A stretch of 34,839 nucleotides of DNA, from NCBI GenBank assembly GCA_003224235.1, contig QHYU01000075.1, positions 1-34,839 on the forward strand. Direction: 5' to 3'. The notes below the pieces were generated by a model. It made no database searches and was not told the DNA's origin. It saw nothing but the letters and a program-made list of their open reading frames with translations. Source of the stretch: Acidobacteriota bacterium. GTDB taxonomy: Bacteria > Acidobacteriota > Terriglobia > Acidiferrales > UBA7541. A program made the position numbers and the translations under genes. This document shows positions 27,678 through 34,839 of the stretch, in pieces (within the stretch, counting starts at the first letter, position 1; each line of letters begins with the position of its first letter).

Positions 27678-30600
27678 ATGAGCATTGCGGAACTCTTCAT
27701 TCGGCGCCCCGTGGCGACTGCGCTGGTCATGCTTGCCATCCTGCTGTTCGGCGCAATCGGCTACCGCGCCTTGCCGGTTAGCGACCTCCCCAACGTGGAT
27801 TTTCCTACCATCCTGGTGAGCGCCAGCTTGCCCGGCGCGAGTCCGGAAACCATGGCTTCCTCAGTGGCCACGCCGCTGGAGCGGCAATTCTCCACGATTG
27901 CCGGTCTCGATTCGATGACCTCGTCCAACGTGCAGGGCAGCACGCAAGTCACTCTCCAGTTCAACTTAAGCCGCAACATCGACGCCGCAGCGCAGGATGT
28001 GCAGGCGGCGATTACTCAGACTTCCGCGCAGCTCCCCCAGAACATGCCCAGCCCGCCGTCATTCCGCAAGGTCAATCCTGCCGACCAGCCCATTCTCTAC
28101 CTGGCACTCAGTTCACCCACCCTGCCGCTTTCGGAGGTGGATGAATATGCTGAGACGTTTCTGGCCCAACGCATCTCGATGGTGAGCGGAGTGGCTCAGG
28201 TGCAGGTGTTTGGCTCGCAGAAGTATGCCGTCCGCGTGCAACTCGATCCCCGAGAACTGGCGAGCCGGCAGCTTGGCATCAACGAAGTGGAGAATGCGGT
28301 GGAGCGAGGGAATGTCAACCTGCCCACGGGCACGCTATGGGGCAGCCATCAGGCCGTCACCGTGCAGGCCAACGGACAACTCACCGACGCTGCCGCGTAT
28401 CGGCCGCTCATCGTGGCCTACCGGAACGGCTCGCCGGTCCGGTTGGAGGAGCTGGGCCAGGTGATCAACAGCGTTGAGAACGACAAGATCGCGAGCTGGT
28501 TTAACGGGACGCGCGCCGTCGTGCTGGCCATCTTGCGCCAGCCCGGCACCAACACCGTCGAGGTGGTGGACAACATCAAAGCGCTGTTCCCGAACTTCCG
28601 CGCCCTGTTGCCTCCTGCGGTCAGCCTGAACATTCTTTACGACCGTTCTGTCTCCATCCGTGACTCGGTGCGGGACGTCAAGTTCACGCTGTTCTTGACC
28701 ATCACCCTGGTGGTGATGGTGATCTTCCTCTTCCTGCGAAATCTTTCCGCGACGGTGATCCCCAGTCTGGCGCTGCCAATGTCGATTGTGGGCACGTTCG
28801 CGGTGATGTATTTGCTCGGCTATTCGCTGGACAACCTCTCGCTGATGGCCTTGACGCTTTCGGTCGGCTTCGTCGTGGACGACGCCATCGTCATGCTGGA
28901 GAACATCGTCCGGCACATGGAGATGGGCGAGGGGGTGCTTGAGGCCGCGTTCCGTGGTGCGAAGGAAGTTGGCTTCACCATCGTCTCCATGACGCTCTCG
29001 CTGGCGGCGGTATTCATCCCAGTGCTTTTTCTGCGCGGCATCCTCGGACGGCTGCTGCACGAGTTTGCGGTCACCATCGGCGCGGCAATTCTGGTTTCCG
29101 GTTTTGTTTCGCTTACCCTGACCCCTATGCTTTGCAGCCGCTTCCTGCGCCCCCGGCACGGGGAAAAACACGGCCGCCTGTTCAACGCCTTTGAGCGCAT
29201 TCACCAGGGCATGCTCCGCGCTTACGACGTCAGCCTGCAGTTTGCGTTGCGCCATCGCCTGGCTACGATGGCTCTCTCTCTCGTTCTCGTGGTGGCCACT
29301 GGCTATCTATTCGTCAAGATTCCCAAGGGCTTCCTCCCGAGCGAAGACACCGGCTCGATCTTTATCTTCACCGAAGCCGCCGAGGGGATTTCCTATGAGG
29401 CGATGGTCCAGCACCAGCGACTGCTGGCCGACATTGTTTCCCAGGATAAGTACGTCGATAACGTGATGTCGAGCGTGGGCGGCGGCAGCGCTTCCGTTGC
29501 CGGCAACACGAACCAGGGTCGCATCTTCATCCGGTTGAAGCCGCGCGCGACGCGTCCTCATGTGGACCAGGTAATTGAGGAGCTACGGCCCAAGCTGGCT
29601 ACGGTCCCCGGCGTCAAAGCCTACATGCAGAATCTTCCGCCGATCCGCATCGGCGGACAGCTCACCAAGAGTCTCTATCAGTTCACCCTGCAAAGCCCGG
29701 ACACCGAAGAGCTGTATCGCTCGGCCACGCTACTCGAAGCCAAATGGCGCGACGTCCCCGGTCTGCAGGACGTGGCCAGCGACCTCCAAATCAAGAATCC
29801 GCAGATCAACGTCGTCATCGATCGCGACAAAGCCTCTGCCCTTGGTGTCACCGCTCAGCAGGTCGAAGACGCCCTCTACACCGCCTACGGCACTCGGCAA
29901 ATCTCGACCATCTACGCCCCGAACAACGAGTATCGGGTCATCATGGAGCTCGCGCCGCTGTACCAGCGTGATCCCTCAGCTCTCTCGCTCCTCTACATCC
30001 GTTCGAACAGCGGCCAACTCGTACCACTCAATGTGGTCGCCGGCTTGACAGCAACCCTGGGGCCGCTCTCGGTAAATCACCTGGGCCAACTCCCCGCTGT
30101 CACCCTCTCTTTCAACCTCAAGCCGGGGGTGTCTCTGGGGAACGCGGTGAAGCAGGTGGACGACTTGGCGCGCGCCAACCTGCCCACCACCATCACCACC
30201 AGCTTTCAGGGCGCGGCTCAAGCCTTTGAATCCTCGCTGAGCGGCTTAGGCATCCTGCTGGTGATGGCCATCTTGGTCATCTACATCGTGCTGGGGATTC
30301 TCTATGAAAGCTTCATCCACCCCCTGACGATTCTTTCGGGGCTGCCCTCGGCGGGCTTCGGCGCGCTGCTGACGCTGATGCTCTTCCACGTGGAGTTGAA
30401 CCTTTACGGCTTTGTGGGGATGATTCTGTTAGTCGGCATCGTCAAGAAGAACGCCATCATGATGATCGATTTCGCTCTGGAGGCGCAGCGAACGGAGGGC
30501 AAATCCTCTGCCGAGGCGATCTATCACGGCTGCCTGATCCGGTTCCGTCCCATCATGATGACCACCATGGCTGCGCTTATGGGGACGTTGCCGATCGCGC

Positions 30601-30890
30601 TCGGGTTCGGCGCCGGAGCCGAATCGCGGCGCCCGCTGGGCTTGGCAGTTGTGGGCGGGCTGCTGTTCTCGCAGGTGGTCACCCTGTATCTCACCCCAGT
30701 CTTCTATATCTACATGGAGTCCTTCCAGCAATGGGTCGCGCGGGTCTTCGGAAAGGGGCGCGAACCGGCCCTTGCAACCCCGCCCGAAGCGGCTATCGCC
30801 ACGCCAGGTGCCGAGGGACTACCTCTCCAGGGGGCCGGGACACGCGCACCGCACCTCGCGAGCACCCCTCCATCTGCTACCCGCCGCTGA
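27678..30890 (+). CDS. RND-family multidrug efflux pump, HAE1 type (MdtB/AcrB-like)
   Basis: Inner-membrane proton-driven exporter, 1070 aa, with 12 predicted TM helices and two large periplasmic loops. It opens with the typical MSIAELFIRRPVATALVM and LPVSDLPNVDFPTI. The proton relay is intact: Asp401-Asp402 in GFVVDDAIVMLENI and Lys924 in GIVKKNAIMMIDFA, equivalent to AcrB Asp407, Asp408 and Lys940. This favours organic-compound export (HAE1) over heavy metals. It forms an operon with the adaptor, but no TolC-like channel gene is nearby, so an outer-membrane partner must be encoded elsewhere. The last 40 or so residues are a Pro/Ala-rich tail. Confidence 0.95.
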   Translation: MSIAELFIRRPVATALVMLAILLFGAIGYRALPVSDLPNVDFPTILVSASLPGASPETMASSVATPLERQFSTIAGLDSMTSSNVQGSTQVTLQFNLSRNIDAAAQDVQAAITQTSAQLPQNMPSPPSFRKVNPADQPILYLALSSPTLPLSEVDEYAETFLAQRISMVSGVAQVQVFGSQKYAVRVQLDPRELASRQLGINEVENAVERGNVNLPTGTLWGSHQAVTVQANGQLTDAAAYRPLIVAYRNGSPVRLEELGQVINSVENDKIASWFNGTRAVVLAILRQPGTNTVEVVDNIKALFPNFRALLPPAVSLNILYDRSVSIRDSVRDVKFTLFLTITLVVMVIFLFLRNLSATVIPSLALPMSIVGTFAVMYLLGYSLDNLSLMALTLSVGFVVDDAIVMLENIVRHMEMGEGVLEAAFRGAKEVGFTIVSMTLSLAAVFIPVLFLRGILGRLLHEFAVTIGAAILVSGFVSLTLTPMLCSRFLRPRHGEKHGRLFNAFERIHQGMLRAYDVSLQFALRHRLATMALSLVLVVATGYLFVKIPKGFLPSEDTGSIFIFTEAAEGISYEAMVQHQRLLADIVSQDKYVDNVMSSVGGGSASVAGNTNQGRIFIRLKPRATRPHVDQVIEELRPKLATVPGVKAYMQNLPPIRIGGQLTKSLYQFTLQSPDTEELYRSATLLEAKWRDVPGLQDVASDLQIKNPQINVVIDRDKASALGVTAQQVEDALYTAYGTRQISTIYAPNNEYRVIMELAPLYQRDPSALSLLYIRSNSGQLVPLNVVAGLTATLGPLSVNHLGQLPAVTLSFNLKPGVSLGNAVKQVDDLARANLPTTITTSFQGAAQAFESSLSGLGILLVMAILVIYIVLGILYESFIHPLTILSGLPSAGFGALLTLMLFHVELNLYGFVGMILLVGIVKKNAIMMIDFALEAQRTEGKSSAEAIYHGCLIRFRPIMMTTMAALMGTLPIALGFGAGAESRRPLGLAVVGGLLFSQVVTLYLTPVFYIYMESFQQWVARVFGKGREPALATPPEAAIATPGAEGLPLQGAGTRAPHLASTPPSATRR

Positions 30891-31260
30891 TCGCTTACGC
30901 TCAGTTCCGCTTTACACCCGACCTCTGGCGGGTGACCTTCGCGAAATTGGTTGTAGCGCCAGCGTTCTGCTGGCGGTTTACCTTTGAAGAAGATGGAGCG
31001 ATAACCCTTTGCGCAAGCCGTACTATTGACGCTGCCCTGGTACGGCACTAGCCTTGCTTGTGGGGCCTATTGCACCCGGCACAAACCGGTTTGAGACGCG
31101 GGGGCCGTGTGCGTTCGAACAGTTCTGCTTGGTTACTTCCCGAGGCTTCGGGCTTGTTTGGCGCTAGCTGCAGTTGAGCATCGGGGAGCACCTGCGGACG
31201 GGCGCCCACGGTGGGGAACACGCCAAACTGGTAAACAGAAGGGTGGCTCGAGGCAACCGA
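30891..31260. other. Intergenic region with short palindromes
   Basis: About 370 bp between the RND pump and the PilZ-like pair. Palindromes CCCGACCTCTGGCGGG (30917-30932) and CGCCAGCGTTCTGCTGGCG (30957-30975, preceded by TGTAG) match the short-palindrome style seen elsewhere in the window and may end the efflux transcript. No gene or clear promoter seen. Confidence 0.5.
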
Positions 31261-31599
31261 ATGTCACTAAACAAAGAAGTTTCCCAAGAGACGCAGATGA
31301 AGCAGAAGAGGCGGGGCGTGCGTGTGAACTCCCGCGTGCAGGTGGCGCTGGAATGGCAAGGTGAAGCCGGAGCCCCCTGCCGCGGAGAAGCGCACACGCG
31401 CATCGTCGGACCCTACGGCTGCCTCATAGTCCTGCCACACAAGCTCGAGCTCGAACAGCACATCGTGCTGACCAACTTGGTAACCCGCCAGAGCAATCCA
31501 GCCATCGTCGTGTGGAAAGGGAACGAGCGCGCCGAGGGCTGGGAACTCGGCATCGAACTTATCGATCCGAAGATGGATTTCTGGGGGCTGGAACTGTGA
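31261..31599 (+). CDS. Divergent PilZ-like domain protein 1
   Basis: A 112-aa protein with the small beta-barrel layout of PilZ domains: an Arg-rich start (KRRGVRVNSRVQVALEW), a central GPYGCLIVLPHKLELEQHIVLT and a C-terminal WELGIELIDPKMDFWGLEL. PilZ domains bind cyclic di-GMP through RxxxR and (D/N)xSxxG. Here the second motif is replaced by VGPYG, so c-di-GMP binding is doubtful. The ATG at 31261 is chosen because GAGG precedes it; an upstream frame to 31174 has no ribosome site. Its stop overlaps the next gene's GTG by 4 nt. Confidence 0.65.
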   Translation: MSLNKEVSQETQMKQKRRGVRVNSRVQVALEWQGEAGAPCRGEAHTRIVGPYGCLIVLPHKLELEQHIVLTNLVTRQSNPAIVVWKGNERAEGWELGIELIDPKMDFWGLEL

Positions 31600-31973
31600 C
31601 GAAATCCAAGCCACGAAGCGACACCGTGCAGCAGGTTCTCCCGGGCGAGGAACGGCGGCGCAGCCAGCGAGTCATGGTGCGGACGCCGGTAACGTTGTAT
31701 GTCACCATCGCCGGTCAACCCCTCACCATTCAGGCTGAAACTGTTGCGGTCAACGACCACGGCGCCATGGTGCTCTGCTCGCGAACATTGCCCACAGACA
31801 TGAAACTGGAAATTCGGAATGACCGCACCGGCGAACGTTCGTCGTGCCGCGTCACACGCACGCCGCGCGACACTCCAGAGGGCTCTCTGATCCCGGTGGA
31901 GTTTGACACGCCGGTGCGCGGCTTCTGGCACATTTCTTTCCCGCCCACCGACTGGAAACCCCTGGACAGCTAA
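31596..31973 (+). CDS. Divergent PilZ-like domain protein 2
   Basis: A 125-aa PilZ-like protein: ERRRSQRVMVRTPVTLYVTI at the N-terminus, AVNDHGAMVLCSRTL in the middle, and FWHISFPPTDW at the end, a tail typical of acidobacterial PilZ-like proteins. The (D/N)xSxxG motif reads NDHGA, again lacking the Ser, so ligand binding is uncertain. The GTG start at 31596 shares GTGA with the upstream stop, implying coupled translation and perhaps a heterodimer. A hairpin terminator follows 7 bp after the stop. Confidence 0.72.
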   Translation: MTKSKPRSDTVQQVLPGEERRRSQRVMVRTPVTLYVTIAGQPLTIQAETVAVNDHGAMVLCSRTLPTDMKLEIRNDRTGERSSCRVTRTPRDTPEGSLIPVEFDTPVRGFWHISFPPTDWKPLDS

Positions 31974-31980
31974 GTGGATT

Positions 31981-32009
31981 TCTCACGTGGGGACGTGAGA
32001 GAATCTTTT
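31981..32009 (+). terminator. Intrinsic terminator of the PilZ-like pair
   Basis: Perfect 8-bp stem TCTCACGT/ACGTGAGA with a GGGG loop (31981-32000), followed by GAATCTTTT. It lies 7 bp after the second PilZ-like stop. Confidence 0.6.
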
Positions 32010-32124
32010 GTCCAGCCTGGCGTCTCTCTAGTTCCACGCTCGTCGAGTGACGCATTTCCACTTGCGTGGGGTGTACATGAGCGTGCCTGCCTTGCTGTGC
32101 AAGGATTTTTCCACAAACAATGTA

Positions 32125-34839
32125 ATGGTCCGGAGCTCTTCCCGAAAGGAAAGCGCCGCGAAAGCGGCGGTCGCCGCTCTCACGCTTTTGCTCGCGCTGG
32201 GCTTCGGCCTATTCGCCACCGCACAAGAGAAGCCGTTGGCGAAGAACGAGCACGTGGCGCGAGAAGGGGGAGAGAGGGAAGAGAAGGATACGGCGCGGAA
32301 GCGCATCGAGTGGTTCTACCAGCAGCGGGCTTTTCCGCTGGGCTTTATCCCCGCTGGCGCGCGCCTGCGGGCGCTGCAGGAACTCGACCACATGCTCGAG
32401 CGGGAAGGCAAGCTCGTGCGCCAGCCGGAGGGCTCCGTCCAACAGTTCATTCAGCCCGTGACTACCATGTGGACGCCGATCGGCCCGCAGCCGACTGTCG
32501 CGACCATCTTCGGCAATACCTCGGGTCGTGTTACCGCGCTCGCCGTCGATCCCACCAATTCCAACATCGTTTACTTGGGCGGCGCCGAGGGCGGCGTCTG
32601 GAAGTCCATGAATGGCGGCACGAATTGGACCTCGCTGACCGACTCCCAGCAGTCACTCGCCGTCGGATCGATTGTGATTGATCCAAACAATCCGAATACG
32701 ATTTATGTCGGCACCGGAGAAGAAAACTTCGCCATTGATAGTTACTACGGCGCTGGCATCCTAAAGTCCACCGACGGCGGCGCTACGTGGACGCAGCTTG
32801 GCTCGGGCACATTTTTCAACGCCGGAGGCGCTCCCGTTAGCGCGCGAAGTGGAGGCGCCCGGATCGGGGCGCTGGCCATCAGTCCGAACAGCCAAATCCT
32901 TCTGGCGGCGGTGCAAGGTGCCGGCTCAGTGGCCTCGGGCATCTACCGGTCGACCAACGGGGGTTTAACTTGGTCACCCGCCCCCGTACTGGGAGGCGCG
33001 CCGGGCACGGAAGTTGTTTTCCATCCCACCGACAACACAATTGCCTACGCTGCTTTGGGCAGCATCTTCGGCAGCGCAGCCAACGGCGTCTATAAGTCCA
33101 CTGACGGCGGCGCAACTTGGAACCCCGTAACCAACACTGGGGGCGTTCTGCCAGTGGGAGCAGCCACCGGGCGGATCGAAATTGCCATCGCGCCATCGAG
33201 TCCTTCGACGCTCTACGCCAGCATCCAGGATCCTCGCGGCGCTACGTTCGGCGCCTTGCTTGGCTTCTTCAAGACCACCGACGGCGGCGCCAACTGGATC
33301 ACGCTACCCGCGCCGGACTATTGCAGCCCGCAGTGCTGGTACGACAACGTCGTGCGCGTGGACCCGAACCCGACCGATCCCCCGACTGTCTTCGCTGCAG
33401 GGTCGGCCGTCAGTTTCCCAACAGGCGGTTACCTGATTCGGTCGATCGACGGGGGAAACTCCTGGTCGGAGGTCGCTGTCGGAGGCAATAGTGTGAGGCT
33501 CCACGTAGACCATCACGCCCTGGCGTTTTCCAAGCCTGGCTCAGGCACCCTGACACTCTATGCGGGAAATGACGGAGGCGTGTGGAGCAGCGCTATCCTC
33601 GGCACACCTGGTGCGATGATCTGGAGCGATCTGAACAATACGCTCAATATTACGCAGTTCTATCCCGGGCATTCCATTCACCCCTCCGACGATCAGGTTG
33701 GCTTCGGCGGGACGCAGGACAACGGCACTCAGAAATACACCGGAGCCCTCGGCTGGGCCGACGTGACCTGCGGCGATGGCGGCTGGACGGCGGTCGACCC
33801 GCAGTTTCCGAGCACCATCTATGTAACATGTCAGGACATTGATATCCGTAAGTCAGTCTTCAACGGGGATGCCCGTACATTCTCGTTCGCAGACAACGGA
33901 ATCGATCAGACCGACAACGGCGCGTTCATTCCGCCCTTCGTGATCGATGCCTCGACTCCACAGCGACTCTATTTCGGCACCTTCCGTCTCTGGCAAACCA
34001 CCGATAGCGCAACAACCTGGTCGGCGATTTCCGGCGATCTAACTGGCGGCGGCACGCTTTCGACCATCGCCGTCGCGCCCGGCAATTCCAGTGTTGTTTA
34101 TACGGGCAGCAGCAGCGGGCACGTACAAGTGAGCACGAACGTCGCTGCGGGCTCCGGTACGTTTAACGACGTCAGCATAGGGCTGCCAACACGCGCGGTC
34201 ACCCAAATCTCTGTTGATGCCAGCGATGCAACAGGCAGGACAGCCTATGTTACGTTTTCGGGCTTCACTTTCGGGACAGATGCTCAGGGCCACGTCTTCA
34301 AGACCATTAACGGCGGCACGGTTTGGACGGACATCAGCATCGCCCCATTCAGCACAACCCCGTTGCCTAATACTCCGGTCAACGACATCGCCATTGATCC
34401 TGACGACCCGACCCACCGGACACTCTACGTCGCCACCGACGTCGGGGTCTTCCAAACCACTGATGGCGGAGTCACCTGGACGACACTGAGCACGGGCCTG
34501 CCTCGCGTCGCGGTGTTGTCGCTCAAGTTGCGCCGGGAATCGCGCACCCTGCGTGCCGCCACGCATGGCCGTGGCGTCTGGGACCTGAAACTCCCCAATC
34601 TGGCGGGCACACCGTCGTTCAATCTCAGCTCGATTCAGCCGTCCACTGCCGCGGCAGGCTCGGCGGGCTTCACGCTCACACTGAACGGCAACGGATTCAC
34701 CGCGAACTCGATTGTCCGCTGGACGATTGGAACAAGCACAACAACCGTCACCCCGACCCCCCCTGTAAACGCGAATCAACTAACTGCAAACATTACCGCT
34801 ACCCTGGTGGGAGCAGCCGCGGCAGTGCAAGTGACCGTA
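32125..34839 (+). CDS. Secreted Asp-box (sialidase/VPS10-like) beta-propeller protein, partial
   Basis: Open frame of 905 codons running off the window edge, so the C-terminus is missing. The ATG at 32125 gives a classic signal peptide (basic MVRSSSRKESAAKAA, then a Leu/Ala core, cleavage near ATAQ-EK). An in-frame ATG at 32077 would add 16 residues. After a charged linker, repeated Asp-box motifs mark a beta-propeller: SMNGGTNW, STDGGATW (twice), STNGGLTW, TTDGGANW, SIDGGNSW, TINGGTVW and TTDGGVTW. These resemble VPS10/sortilin and BNR-repeat proteins; no sialidase active-site Arg triad was identified, so enzyme activity is not claimed. The last part (FNLSSIQPSTAAAGSAGFTL) begins an IPT/TIG-like Ig domain. 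Confidence 0.85.
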   Translation, partial: MVRSSSRKESAAKAAVAALTLLLALGFGLFATAQEKPLAKNEHVAREGGEREEKDTARKRIEWFYQQRAFPLGFIPAGARLRALQELDHMLEREGKLVRQPEGSVQQFIQPVTTMWTPIGPQPTVATIFGNTSGRVTALAVDPTNSNIVYLGGAEGGVWKSMNGGTNWTSLTDSQQSLAVGSIVIDPNNPNTIYVGTGEENFAIDSYYGAGILKSTDGGATWTQLGSGTFFNAGGAPVSARSGGARIGALAISPNSQILLAAVQGAGSVASGIYRSTNGGLTWSPAPVLGGAPGTEVVFHPTDNTIAYAALGSIFGSAANGVYKSTDGGATWNPVTNTGGVLPVGAATGRIEIAIAPSSPSTLYASIQDPRGATFGALLGFFKTTDGGANWITLPAPDYCSPQCWYDNVVRVDPNPTDPPTVFAAGSAVSFPTGGYLIRSIDGGNSWSEVAVGGNSVRLHVDHHALAFSKPGSGTLTLYAGNDGGVWSSAILGTPGAMIWSDLNNTLNITQFYPGHSIHPSDDQVGFGGTQDNGTQKYTGALGWADVTCGDGGWTAVDPQFPSTIYVTCQDIDIRKSVFNGDARTFSFADNGIDQTDNGAFIPPFVIDASTPQRLYFGTFRLWQTTDSATTWSAISGDLTGGGTLSTIAVAPGNSSVVYTGSSSGHVQVSTNVAAGSGTFNDVSIGLPTRAVTQISVDASDATGRTAYVTFSGFTFGTDAQGHVFKTINGGTVWTDISIAPFSTTPLPNTPVNDIAIDPDDPTHRTLYVATDVGVFQTTDGGVTWTTLSTGLPRVAVLSLKLRRESRTLRAATHGRGVWDLKLPNLAGTPSFNLSSIQPSTAAAGSAGFTLTLNGNGFTANSIVRWTIGTSTTTVTPTPPVNANQLTANITATLVGAAAAVQVTV

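Noticed and set aside
28335-29255. 306-codon minus-strand frame inside the RND pump
   Set aside because: It is a GC-skew shadow; the pump frame shows the full family signature.

Overview
The window looks like a chromosomal segment of an Acidobacteriota genome (Terriglobia-like), GC-rich. The assignment rests on style, not on a marker gene. It has a Ser/Thr kinase of the kinase-TM-TolB-like-TPR type with the usual N-terminus of that phylum, two small divergent PilZ-like proteins, a Tat-exported metallo-beta-lactamase-fold enzyme, a K+-independent proton pyrophosphatase, and many short intergenic palindromes of the form GCC..GGGCTNAAGCCC..GGC followed by GCTACA.

Layout. 1-5.5 kb: hppA (-), a Tat-exported MBL-fold hydrolase (+) and a secreted creatininase-like protein (+). 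Two inverted copies of a ~130 bp MITE-like element flank hppA and the hydrolase; the second copy is partly duplicated as an exact-length 146 bp tandem repeat. 5.6-6.4 kb: a vapBC toxin-antitoxin pair with a palindromic putative operator. 6.5-8 kb: three small minus-strand genes (YdeI/OmpD-like, YciI-like, cupin). 8.2-13.2 kb: a DedA/VTT membrane protein, a YdjM-like membrane hydrolase, a diacylglycerol-kinase-family lipid kinase and the NAD+-dependent DNA ligase ligA. 13.2-16.4 kb: the Ser/Thr kinase, with a frameshift in its first beta strand, divergent from the RNase P RNA gene, which has a near-consensus promoter. 16.4-20 kb: a large secreted GH38 alpha-mannosidase. 20.5-22.2 kb: a single-chain GmrSD-like (DUF262 plus HNH) nuclease, a candidate defence gene. 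22.2-24.1 kb: a two-gene sensor made of an ethylene-receptor-type membrane domain overlapped by 4 nt (GTGA) by a soluble hybrid histidine kinase with two receiver domains. 24.1-25.5 kb: a low-density region with a probable carbonic anhydrase remnant, a MITE-like element and a 61-aa zinc-ribbon protein. 25.5-31 kb: a ferredoxin reductase-like flavoprotein, then an RND efflux adaptor and pump with no outer-membrane channel gene beside them. 31.2-34.8 kb: two overlapping PilZ-like genes, a hairpin terminator, and a secreted Asp-box beta-propeller protein that runs off the end of the window.

The most notable feature is the ethylene-binding-type sensor. The 108-aa membrane protein has Asp34, Tyr41, Ile44, Pro45, Cys74 and His78 at exactly the spacing of ETR1 Asp25, Tyr32, Ile35, Pro36, Cys65 and His69. 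It is separated from its kinase either by a true gene split or by a frameshift. The same GTGA overlap couples vapB/vapC and the PilZ-like pair here, so a true translationally coupled split is plausible.
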